64,000 nucleotides of DNA from JBAXXL01 sp037127915 (GTDB lineage Bacteria > Bacteroidota > Ignavibacteria > Kapaibacteriales > UBA2268). The translations under genes were made by a program, and so were the position numbers. The notes under the pieces were generated by a model. The model saw nothing but the letters and a program-made list of their open reading frames with translations, was not told the origin of the DNA and did no database searches. Of the stretch, positions 52,578 through 61,026 are shown in pieces; the first letter of the stretch is position 1; each line of letters begins with the position of its first letter. The stretch is from positions 43,695 to 107,694 of the forward strand of contig JBAXXL010000009.1 in the NCBI GenBank assembly GCA_037127915.1, in the 5' to 3' direction.

Positions 52578-55500
52578 TTAATCTTTGTCTAATAATTGTA
52601 GGTCGTGGAAGCGACGAACATTGTCTTCTTTAGCTAATTCACGTAATCTAACTGATTCGCTAGCATTAATACGGTCTAATGAATTATAACGAACTTCAGC
52701 ATTTACATATTCATCGAAATCTTCTGTTATAGCAGGAGAATCCCAAGTGAATGATTTTTTGTTCAATGGATTGAAGCGGTATAAAGGCCAGTAACCTGCG
52801 GCAGTTGCTTTTTCAGATTGTTTTTTGGCTAATACTAAGTCAAATCCTTGATTGATACAAGCTGAATAAGCGATTATGATAGATGGTCCATCATAAGCTT
52901 CCGCTTCAGCGATTGCGCGTGCTGTTTGTTCTTTGTCAGCGGCCATGTTGACAGAAGCAACATAAACGTGACCGTAAGTTGTCATCATTAAGCCTAAGTT
53001 TTTCTTACCGATTGTTTTACCACCTGCGGCAAATTTAGCAACAGCGCCACGAGGTGTGGATTTCGATGCTTGTCCGCCTGTGTTTGAATAAACTTCAGTA
53101 TCCATTACAAGTACGTTAATGTTTTTGTCCGATGCTAATACGTGGTCTAATCCACCATATCCGATATCATAAGCCCAACCGTCGCCACCGAATGCCCAAA
53201 CTGATTTTTCAACGAAGAAGTCTTTTAAGTTGATAACCATACCCAATGAATATTTGTTTTCAGCTGTTTCTTTTTCGTTTAATAATAATACTTTCAATGC
53301 ATCAGCAGATTCTTTAACAACGTTTGAAACTGCTTTGAAGTTTGCAATTTGGTTAGTTAAAGCGGCTTTCAATTCAGCAGAAATATTCATTTTAGCTAAT
53401 TTTTCAGCTTCGTCTTTCAAAAGTAAACGATTTTGGTCAATTGCTAAACGCATACCGTAAGCATATTCAGCATTGTCTTCAAATAAACTATTGCCCCAAA
53501 CAGGACCGTGTCCATTTTTGTCTTTTGCGTAAGGAATGTTAGGGAATGAACCGCCATAAATTGATGAACAACCTGTAGCATTAGCGATAAGCATACGATC
53601 ACCGAATAATTGAGTTACAGCTTGAACGTAAGGAGTTTCACCGCAACCATTACAAGATGGAATGTATTCTACATAAGGTTCGTCGAAATAATGGTTATCA
53701 GGATTGATGAAATCAAATTTGCTTAACCAAGATTGTGATTTACCAGGACGGTTGTCTTTCATCCAACGTGATGTTTGAGTTGGTAGAGTACCGTTAACGC
53801 TCATTTGAGAAACTTTAACGTTGTCGCCTTGAAGACGTAATACAGGATCAACTACAAAGTTTGCAAAGTCGCCGGCATCAGCAGGAACGATTTCTAAGAT
53901 TTTTGCAAATTTGTCGCATTCTGCAGGAATTGGAACTTCGAAGATATTCGCAACTGTACCATCAATAGCGGCCCAGTTCATATCAACAACTTCTTTACCT
54001 TTTTTCAAGAATTGTTTTTCAACAAATTTCTTTGTCATTTCAATTGCTTCCTTTGGAGGAAGAACGTTTGATAATTGGAAGAATGCTGTTTGCATAACAG
54101 TATTGATTTTTCCACCTAATCCAACTTTCTTAGCGATAGTGGAAGCATCGATGCAATATACTTTAATATTTTTTGCTACGATAGTTTTTTGCATATCTTC
54201 GGTTAAGTTTTTGAAGACATCTTCAGGTTTCCAAGAACAGTTGATTACAAAAGTACCACCATCGACAATACCTTCTAAAATATCGTAACGACCGATATAT
54301 TGTTGACGATTCAACGAGATGAAGTCAGCATTTTTTACTAGATATTGTGAACGGATTGGTTTATCGCCAAAACGTAAATGGGATACTGTGAATCCACCGG
54401 ATTTGTTTGAATCGTATTGGAAGTAACCTTGAACAAATTTTTCTGTACCATCGCCGATAATTTTAATAGCGTTTTTAGCGGCAGAAACTGTACCGTCCGA
54501 TCCGTAGCCCCAGAATTTACAGCGGATAGTGCTTTTGTCTTCTGTGTCAATATCTTCTTCAACTGGTATAGACAAATGGGAAACATCGTCGTTGATACCG
54601 ACTGTGAAGCTGTGCCAACCGTTGTTATCAAGATGTTTGTAAACAGCTTGAACCATAGATGGAGTAAATTCTTTTGAACCTAAACCATAGCGTCCGCCAA
54701 TGATTTCGATATCACTGCGGCCTTTCAATGAAGCTACTATATCCAAATATAGTGGTTCGCCAATTGAACCGGGTTCTTTTGTTCTGTCAAGAACAGCAAT
54801 TTTTTTAACTGTAGCAGGAATTTTTGCTACTAAATCTTCAACTGCGAATGGTCTGTATAAGCGAATAGTAATAACGCCGACTTTTTCGCCTTTTGTTAAC
54901 ATATAATCTATTGTTTCTTGGATTGTATCAATAGCGGAGCCCATCGCGATGATGATTTTCTCAGCATCTTTAGCACCATAATATTCATACAATTCGTAAT
55001 TTCTACCAGTTGCTTTTGCAAATTTCGCCATATTAGATTTAACTACATTAGGCAAATCTTGGTATTGCAAGTTTGAAGTTTCGCGGCCTTGGAAGTAAAC
55101 GTCAGGGTTTTGAGCACCAACTTTACAATAAGGAGTGTCAGGAGTCATAGCCTCAGCGCGGAATTTTTTAACCGCATCCAAATCTACCAATTCTGCAAAA
55201 GTATCATAATCTATTAATTCCATTTTTTGTACTGTATGTGAAGTACGGAAACCATCGAAGAAATGTACGAAAGGAATACTTGATTCGATAGCGGTCATGT
55301 GTGTTATAGCCGCAATATCTTGAGCTTCTTGCGGGTTTGCTGAAGTAAGCATACCAAAACCTGTACCGCGGCAAGCCATTACGTCGGAGTGATCTCCGAA
55401 TATACATAATGATTGTGCGGCAATAGCGCGTGCAGAACAATGAATTACACCCGGTTGCATTTCGCCGGCTACTTTGAACATATTAGGAATCATTAAAAGC

Positions 55501-55772
55501 AAACCTTGAGAAGCGGTAAATGTTGTTGCCAACGCACCACCGGATAATGAACCATGGAATGCACCAGCCGCACCGGCTTCAGATTGCATTTCACGTACTT
55601 CTAATTTTTGCCCAAATATATTTTTTCTACCTTGTGCTGACCATGCATCGGCTAATTCACCCATATCTGAAGATGGGGTTATTGGATAAATGGATGCCAC
55701 TTCACTAAATGCATACGCTGAGTGAGTTGTTGCGGTATTGCCATCGATACTTACTTTTTGAAATTGTTTCAT
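52578..55772 (-). CDS. nifJ: Pyruvate:ferredoxin (flavodoxin) oxidoreductase without the two-cluster ferredoxin domain
   Basis: 1064 residues; single-chain PFORs are usually about 1170-1230. Domains I-IV are present in order from the start. TPP binding (GDGWAYDIGYGGLDHV, YSNTGGQASK) and the proximal [4Fe-4S] ligands Cys707 and Cys710 (CNGCGE), plus the Cys in ANATGCSS and in YSACINQG, are intact. But the region with two CxxCxxCxxxCP ferredoxin motifs, normally just before CxGCGE, is missing: only 36 residues separate Met671 from Cys707. The enzyme would turn pyruvate and CoA into acetyl-CoA and CO2, passing electrons directly from the proximal cluster. AGGAG precedes the start. Confidence 0.93.
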   Translation of the reverse strand: MKQFQKVSIDGNTATTHSAYAFSEVASIYPITPSSDMGELADAWSAQGRKNIFGQKLEVREMQSEAGAAGAFHGSLSGGALATTFTASQGLLLMIPNMFKVAGEMQPGVIHCSARAIAAQSLCIFGDHSDVMACRGTGFGMLTSANPQEAQDIAAITHMTAIESSIPFVHFFDGFRTSHTVQKMELIDYDTFAELVDLDAVKKFRAEAMTPDTPYCKVGAQNPDVYFQGRETSNLQYQDLPNVVKSNMAKFAKATGRNYELYEYYGAKDAEKIIIAMGSAIDTIQETIDYMLTKGEKVGVITIRLYRPFAVEDLVAKIPATVKKIAVLDRTKEPGSIGEPLYLDIVASLKGRSDIEIIGGRYGLGSKEFTPSMVQAVYKHLDNNGWHSFTVGINDDVSHLSIPVEEDIDTEDKSTIRCKFWGYGSDGTVSAAKNAIKIIGDGTEKFVQGYFQYDSNKSGGFTVSHLRFGDKPIRSQYLVKNADFISLNRQQYIGRYDILEGIVDGGTFVINCSWKPEDVFKNLTEDMQKTIVAKNIKVYCIDASTIAKKVGLGGKINTVMQTAFFQLSNVLPPKEAIEMTKKFVEKQFLKKGKEVVDMNWAAIDGTVANIFEVPIPAECDKFAKILEIVPADAGDFANFVVDPVLRLQGDNVKVSQMSVNGTLPTQTSRWMKDNRPGKSQSWLSKFDFINPDNHYFDEPYVEYIPSCNGCGETPYVQAVTQLFGDRMLIANATGCSSIYGGSFPNIPYAKDKNGHGPVWGNSLFEDNAEYAYGMRLAIDQNRLLLKDEAEKLAKMNISAELKAALTNQIANFKAVSNVVKESADALKVLLLNEKETAENKYSLGMVINLKDFFVEKSVWAFGGDGWAYDIGYGGLDHVLASDKNINVLVMDTEVYSNTGGQASKSTPRGAVAKFAAGGKTIGKKNLGLMMTTYGHVYVASVNMAADKEQTARAIAEAEAYDGPSIIIAYSACINQGFDLVLAKKQSEKATAAGYWPLYRFNPLNKKSFTWDSPAITEDFDEYVNAEVRYNSLDRINASESVRLRELAKEDNVRRFHDLQLLDKD

Positions 55773-55981
55773 CTAAAAAATCTCCTACTGATTTAAATTT
55801 TTCAAAATTGAAAAAAACAATTTACAAAATTAACAAATTTTCATTAAATAATCAAAATAATATGTTTCTTATATATATAGATTTGTTTTGCACTTTTTCG
55901 TAAAAGCGTGCTTAATGCCCATTTATGGCTAAATACGCCATTATTTGATAATTAATAATAATTAATAATAATGAATATTTA

Positions 55982-57169
55982 TTATTTTTTTTGTAAATTA
56001 ATGCGTTTTTGGGCTAATTTGTTTTTCTTGTTTTTTTTCCACGAGAAGTACAAAAGACCGAATATTGTGAAATGAATCAAAAACAAGATAGAGCGGATAA
56101 GCCAAGTTGCACCCCAATCAATCGGCGGGATTTCTCGATAAGGGAAATAATCGGTCTTAAACCGGATGATTGGATTCAGATAAATAGTTGAATTACCGGT
56201 TTTTGCTTCGGTACGGATATATTTTATGGATTTTCCTACTATATAAATTGCTGAGTTTGAATTTGTAACAAGCGATAAGAGCTTTCCGTTTTGACCAATA
56301 AGCCGGATTGTATCGGCAGGATGTTCAAATTGGATTTGTAATAGATTATCATATAAAGAGCAGGAAACCAGTTTGTTATTATCCACCGCGTTTTCACCAC
56401 TAACGGCGTAACTTCTGCCACAGCTTAGAGCTGAAATAATAGAATCGCGAGTTAAATAATCCGAAAAAATCCAAGTCCAACTACGGAAAGTTCTTTGTGT
56501 GTCTGTTATATCATGCGAATCATCGCCGGCTGTTAGCCAAATAGGTTTTCCATTTGATAACAGAACGTCCCAATAAGCTGTGGAGCTATGACCGAAATTG
56601 CTTACTTCAATGCAATTCATACCGGATAAATTTTCCATATCGCTTAACTCGTACCCCGAGCGGGCAGGATGAGCGATGGATACTAATTGGCCGTCATCGT
56701 GAAGATTATCAATTAAACCTTGCTTGTGATGAATGGTTTGTATATAAGGGAATTGAAGATATGACCTATGGTTTGCTCCAATTACCAAAATGTGATTTCT
56801 TAAAAAACCTTGTCCAAATTCGTAAGATGGTATGAAAAGGAAATTTTTATTTGTTGATGTTGCTCTGGTTATCTTATTGTGGTTAGTTATAGCAAGAACG
56901 GAATAACCCTTCGCTCGGTAAACTTTTTCCAAATTAGCTGTTTTTTGAGTCGATTTTTGGGCTTCAAAAATACCACGCGAATGACAATGTAGATTTGCTT
57001 TATATGAATTGCCGCTTATATTTTCATAAGGATTATAAAAATTTCTTCCACTAAATTTTTCCGTCTTTGGAAAATCGTACATTACCGTTCCGTAATACAG
57101 AAAAGTTGATAATAAGGGTATTCCGATAATAATATACAGTACGATTTTAATTATTTTTTTCTTTTTCAA
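55982..57169 (-). CDS. Membrane-anchored PHP-domain phosphoesterase-like protein
   Basis: 395 residues with a membrane anchor near the N-terminus and a second hydrophobic segment near the C-terminus (residues about 360-380). PHP motifs: NLHCHS (His61, His63), AITNHN (His97), SIAHPAR and GDDSHD. The family binds two or three metals and hydrolyses phosphoesters; the substrate is unknown. The C-terminal part is beta-rich. It is 8 bp downstream of the DUF1801 gene. Confidence 0.85.
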   Translation of the reverse strand: MKKKKIIKIVLYIIIGIPLLSTFLYYGTVMYDFPKTEKFSGRNFYNPYENISGNSYKANLHCHSRGIFEAQKSTQKTANLEKVYRAKGYSVLAITNHNKITRATSTNKNFLFIPSYEFGQGFLRNHILVIGANHRSYLQFPYIQTIHHKQGLIDNLHDDGQLVSIAHPARSGYELSDMENLSGMNCIEVSNFGHSSTAYWDVLLSNGKPIWLTAGDDSHDITDTQRTFRSWTWIFSDYLTRDSIISALSCGRSYAVSGENAVDNNKLVSCSLYDNLLQIQFEHPADTIRLIGQNGKLLSLVTNSNSAIYIVGKSIKYIRTEAKTGNSTIYLNPIIRFKTDYFPYREIPPIDWGATWLIRSILFLIHFTIFGLLYFSWKKNKKNKLAQKRINLQKK

Positions 57170-57177
57170 AATTATTT

Positions 57178-57588
57178 TTATACCTTGAAATTTTTAAAAA
57201 AAGTTGATATTAATTCTTCAAGCACCGATGGATTAACATCCGATAACTTATTGATATATAAACAGGCTTTTTCGGCTTTGTATTTGCCTAAGCGAGTAAG
57301 GATTTCTGAATCGTGGTCGAAGCCTAACGACATATAGACGACCAATTTGTTTTTACGCGGAGCAAAGCCAACCGGAAACCATTCACCGCAACGACTACCT
57401 GATCCTTTGTAGCTGAACTTGCCAAATCCCACAATTTTGTCACCCCACATAACGGGTTCTTCATTAGTGGCTTTTTTAAAAATTTCAAGGAGTGTGTAGG
57501 CGTCTTGCCGTTGAGTTTCGTTTTCAACAGAGTTAATAAAATCGAGCACACTGTTGGTTGTAGCCTGTGTTTTTAGTTCGGTCATCAA
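57178..57588 (-). CDS. DUF1801 (YdhG-like) protein
   Basis: 136 residues with the DUF1801 pattern: EPVMWGDKIVGFGKFSY, the SGSRCGEWFPVGF block, and a C-terminal LYINKLSDV segment. Structures of this family show a small alpha/beta fold of unknown function. It lies between the PHP gene and the DJ-1/PfpI gene on the same strand, with 6-9 bp gaps, so all three form one operon. Confidence 0.9.
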   Translation of the reverse strand: MMTELKTQATTNSVLDFINSVENETQRQDAYTLLEIFKKATNEEPVMWGDKIVGFGKFSYKGSGSRCGEWFPVGFAPRKNKLVVYMSLGFDHDSEILTRLGKYKAEKACLYINKLSDVNPSVLEELISTFFKNFKV

Positions 57589-57594
57589 ATTACT

Positions 57595-58182
57595 CTAATT
57601 AATACTAAAGCCCATTAACGATTTAACTTTTTCCGAATTGTTTTTATCGGTCATTTTTTCAAGTAATATAAATGCTACCTCGTGGGCAGTCGCGGGATTG
57701 GACGAAGTAATTATATTGTCGTTCACCACAATAGGTTCGTTGGTATATAATGCGCCCATATCAATTAATTGCTCAATTCTTTTTGGGTTTTGATTGTACG
57801 TAGTAGCGAATTTGTTGATTAAGATACCGGATTTGGCTACAGGCAATCCGCCTACACAAATTGTTGCTATAAGCTTGTTTTGAGCATTGAATTGCTTAAT
57901 AATATCCAAAAAACGGACATTATAAGCATCATCATAAAAACCGTATTCGTCAAATCCGCCGGGGATAGCTAATGCGTCAAAGTCTTCGGGATTTATGTCA
58001 TTTATTAAAAAATCCGGAATAAGTTTTTGGTCGAAAGAACTTTTTACTTCTTTCATAAATCCACAACTGTATAGTTTTATTGATTGGTCACCTTCAACAA
58101 GATTCCAGCCGATTACGTCAATAAATGCGCTTGCTTCGAACATTTCGAAACCATCGGCTAAGAGTAATAGTACTTTTTTCAT
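57595..58182 (-). CDS. DJ-1/PfpI-family protein
   Basis: 195 residues of the DJ-1/PfpI fold. The nucleophile elbow is Cys109 (ATICVGGLPVA), and an acidic residue near ADGFEMFEAS supports it. The family includes glyoxalase/deglycase-like and chaperone-like members, so the reaction cannot be fixed. First gene of the three-gene minus-strand operon with DUF1801 and PHP. Confidence 0.88.
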   Translation of the reverse strand: MKKVLLLLADGFEMFEASAFIDVIGWNLVEGDQSIKLYSCGFMKEVKSSFDQKLIPDFLINDINPEDFDALAIPGGFDEYGFYDDAYNVRFLDIIKQFNAQNKLIATICVGGLPVAKSGILINKFATTYNQNPKRIEQLIDMGALYTNEPIVVNDNIITSSNPATAHEVAFILLEKMTDKNNSEKVKSLMGFSIN

Positions 58183-58291
58183 TATTCATATTCCATATTA
58201 ATAATATGATTTTATAAACGCAGTTAATTTTGAAAATTGTAAGAGGGGAGAAAAAGTTGATAGTTGATAGTTGAAAATGCGAAGAGAAAAT

Positions 58292-58377
58292 GACCTCTTT
58301 AGAGGTCAAATGTTTATAGAAAAATGTGTCGCGTTTGTGATGCACGACTCCAGAGGAGTCGAATGTCTACATACAAA
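58292..58377. repeat. Two related palindromic repeats with compensatory stems
   Basis: GACCTCT/AGAGGTC (58292-58307) and GACTCC/GGAGTC (58346-58360) are each followed by an AAATGTTTATAGAAA or GAATGTCTACATACAAA tail, so the units are related. Base changes in the two stems are paired. The pair is part of a 380-bp gap that also holds the repeat at 58378-58416, the imperfect palindrome GGACAGGTCGCGACTTGTCC at 58453-58472 and a terminator. Confidence 0.65.
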
Positions 58378-58416
58378 TTACTTTCCTACAATAATTCCAT
58401 CCTTTCAGGATTGAAG
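58378..58416. repeat. Further copy of the dispersed CCATCCTTTC repeat
   Basis: TTACTTTCCTACAATAATTC then CATCCTTTCAGGATTGAAG matches the direct copies at 40333, 40380 and 50484; the central GG in CGGG is AGGA here. Confidence 0.7.
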
Positions 58417-58490
58417 CCATTTCGAAGCAGGAAATTGGCAACGAGATACGACGGACAGGTCGCGACTTGTCCCTACAGCTATTGCCACAC

Positions 58491-58524
58491 AAAAAAAAGA
58501 GATACACACAAGTGTACCTCTTTA
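58491..58524 (-). terminator. Rho-independent terminator of typA
   Basis: On the minus strand, AAAGAGGTACAC and GTGTATCTCTTT form a 12-bp stem (one mismatch) followed by T residues, about 39 bp after the typA stop codon. Confidence 0.85.
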
Positions 58525-58562
58525 CTTTATAAACTTTCAACTTTACGAACATTATAAACTGA

Positions 58563-60383
58563 TTAGTCGTTGTCAGATCTAGTTTTTACTTTGCGTTTGT
58601 TCGGGTCGAGCTCCGCTTTACGAATTCTAATTGTAAGCGGAGTAACTTCCACCAACTCGTCTTCCGAAATAAATTCGATAGATTGGTCGAGCGAAAGCAA
58701 ACGCGGCGGACGCAATACAACAGTAGCGTCGGAGCTGGAAGCGCGCATATTGGTTAATTTCTTTTCTTTTGTAATATTGACTTGCAAATCGCCTGTTTTG
58801 TTACGGTCACCAATAACCATACCGCAGTAAACTTGTGTACCCGGGCTGATAAATAAATCGCCTCTGTCGTCCATCGCAAATGCGGCATAAGCTGTTGTCC
58901 TTCCTGTTCTATCTGCCACTAAAGCACCGGTGGTACGTTGCGGGATCGGTCCAAACCATGGCTCATATCCATGGAATAATGTATTCATAACACCGCCGCC
59001 TTTTGTATCGGTCAAAAATTGGCTTCTGAATCCAATTAAACCGCGCGATGGAATTAAAAATTCTGCATCAACCCGTCCGCTTCCTGTATTGAACAGCTTC
59101 GTCATTATACCTTTACGGATAGACAATTTCTCGGTAATTACTCCAACATAAACATCCGGAATATCTAAGAACACTGTTTCAACAGGTTCGCATGTAACTC
59201 CGTCAACTACTTTCGTAATTACATTAGGTTTTGATACTGCAAATTCGTAACCTTCACGGCGCATTGTTTCAATTATAACAGCCATTTGGAGTTCACCACG
59301 GCCGCATACTTCAAAAGCGTCTGTTCTATCGGTTGGTTTGATTTCTATAGACACATTTCGTAATCTTTCTTTTTCCAAACGATCTTTCAAATGGCGGGTA
59401 GTTAAAAATTTACCTTCTTTTCCGCCGAATGGGCTATCGTTAACATAAAATATCATAGATAGTGTGGGTTTATCAACGTGAATACGTTCGAGCGGTACAG
59501 GATTTTCGGTATCAGTAATAGTATCACCGATTTGAACATTGTCCACACCGGCAATAGCGATAATATCACCCGCTTCGACAACCGTAACAGGTGTACGGGT
59601 TAAACCTTGGAACGAATAAATCACAGTCAATTTAACATTACGAATTGCACCTTCATCACCACAAAGTGCGTAGGTCTTATTCATTTCCAATTTACCGTTT
59701 TCCAATCTGCCGATACAAATCTGACCAACATAATTATCATAATCTAAATTGGTTACCAAAAATTGCGGGGAATGTTCGTCGTCCACATCAGGTCCCGGTA
59801 TTTCTGCTAATATGGTATCAAATAACGGTTTCAATGTTGTTGAATCGTCACCGAGTTCATAATGCGCTATACCTGCTTTGGCATTGGTGTATATAATTTT
59901 AAACTCAATTTGTTCGTCGGTTGAATCCAAATCTATAAATAAATCATATACTTCGGAAATTACTTCATTAACACGCGCATCCGAGCGGTCAATTTTATTA
60001 ATAACTAAGATAACAGGTAAATGTCTCGCTAAAGCTTTCTTCAACACAAAACGTGTTTGCGGCAAAGGTCCTTCGCTGGAATCTACCAAAAGTACAACAC
60101 CATCCACCATATTTAAACTACGTTCTACTTCTCCGCCGAAATCAGCATGGCCCGGAGTGTCAACAATATTGATTTTCACGCCTTCATAAAATACCGCAGT
60201 ATTTTTCGCCATAATGGTAATACCGCGCTCTTTCTCCAAATCCATTGTGTCCATAACGCGTTCTTCAACTTGTTGATTATCGCGGAAGGTACCGCTTTGT
60301 CTTAACATACAGTCAACAAGAGTTGTTTTACCGTGGTCAACGTGAGCAATTATTGCTATGTTTCTAAATGATTCTTTTCTCAT
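58563..60383 (-). CDS. typA: TypA/BipA ribosome-associated GTPase
   Basis: 606 residues from the ATG at 60381-60383 (MRKESFRNIAIIAHVDHGKT). G1 is HVDHGKTT, G3 is DTPGHADFGGE, G4 is NKIDRSD. The C-terminal domains follow the elongation-factor-like order typical of TypA. It binds the ribosome and is needed under stress or cold in many bacteria. The frame upstream to 60425 is not family-like. Confidence 0.96.
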   Translation of the reverse strand: MRKESFRNIAIIAHVDHGKTTLVDCMLRQSGTFRDNQQVEERVMDTMDLEKERGITIMAKNTAVFYEGVKINIVDTPGHADFGGEVERSLNMVDGVVLLVDSSEGPLPQTRFVLKKALARHLPVILVINKIDRSDARVNEVISEVYDLFIDLDSTDEQIEFKIIYTNAKAGIAHYELGDDSTTLKPLFDTILAEIPGPDVDDEHSPQFLVTNLDYDNYVGQICIGRLENGKLEMNKTYALCGDEGAIRNVKLTVIYSFQGLTRTPVTVVEAGDIIAIAGVDNVQIGDTITDTENPVPLERIHVDKPTLSMIFYVNDSPFGGKEGKFLTTRHLKDRLEKERLRNVSIEIKPTDRTDAFEVCGRGELQMAVIIETMRREGYEFAVSKPNVITKVVDGVTCEPVETVFLDIPDVYVGVITEKLSIRKGIMTKLFNTGSGRVDAEFLIPSRGLIGFRSQFLTDTKGGGVMNTLFHGYEPWFGPIPQRTTGALVADRTGRTTAYAAFAMDDRGDLFISPGTQVYCGMVIGDRNKTGDLQVNITKEKKLTNMRASSSDATVVLRPPRLLSLDQSIEFISEDELVEVTPLTIRIRKAELDPNKRKVKTRSDND

Positions 60384-60469
60384 AATTCTAATATACAGTG
60401 AATAGTTTTTGAAATAACCCGCCATTGACGTTTATAAATCTATTTGCGTGTTATTTTTATGAATAAAAA

Positions 60470-60928
60470 TTAACTTTTGGCTTTAATCACTTCTTCAGGA
60501 GCTTGAACTAGCTCTAATAAAACGCCTTCGGAGCAAAATGGAAATTCTTCATTTCCCTTTGGATGAACAAAAGTAATATCATATCCCGAAGCACCTTTAC
60601 GAATGCCACCAGGTGCAAAACGTACACCTTGAGCGTTCAACCAAGCTACGCAAGCTGGTAAATCATCAATCCATAAACCGATATGGTTAAGCGGAGGTAT
60701 GTGAACGGCAGGTTTTTTTTCTATATCCAGAGGTTGCATAATGTCAACTTCGACGGCATGTGGACCGCTCCCAATACGCAATACATCTTCGTCAACGTTT
60801 TCTTTTTCGCTTTGGAATGAATGTGTTAATTCCAAACCCATTAATTCAACCCAAAATTTGCGTAAACGTTCTTTGCTTTCGCCGCCTATAGCGACTTGTT
60901 GCACACCTAATACTTTAAATGGTCTCAT
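60470..60928 (-). CDS. VOC-superfamily protein (glyoxalase/epimerase-like)
   Basis: 152 residues in two beta-alpha-beta-beta-beta modules (VLGVQQVAI ... VEVDIMQP and LNHIGLWIDDLPACVAWL ... GVLLELVQAP). Candidate metal residues are His in NHIGLW and the Glu in LLELVQ. Family members include glyoxalases, dioxygenases and methylmalonyl-CoA epimerase; this cannot be narrowed from the sequence. It runs divergently from the DUF2723 gene. Confidence 0.85.
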   Translation of the reverse strand: MRPFKVLGVQQVAIGGESKERLRKFWVELMGLELTHSFQSEKENVDEDVLRIGSGPHAVEVDIMQPLDIEKKPAVHIPPLNHIGLWIDDLPACVAWLNAQGVRFAPGGIRKGASGYDITFVHPKGNEEFPFCSEGVLLELVQAPEEVIKAKS

Positions 60929-61026
60929 ATTTTTTCCTAATAAATTCTATAAATTGGTAAATAATCATAGCAAAATTAAAAAAAAATATTAAATTTGTGA
61001 TTATTTGAATTTAGATTGAGAACAAA

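Noticed and set aside
53638..53780. Frameshift or assembly gap as the cause of the missing PFOR ferredoxin domain
   Set aside because: The frame is continuous through the region, and no ferredoxin-type CxxCxxC codons are visible there; a true in-frame absence is preferred, though reads were not available.
53911..54288. Plus-strand open frame of 125 codons inside the PFOR gene
   Set aside because: Antisense shadow of a well supported gene with no domain similarity.
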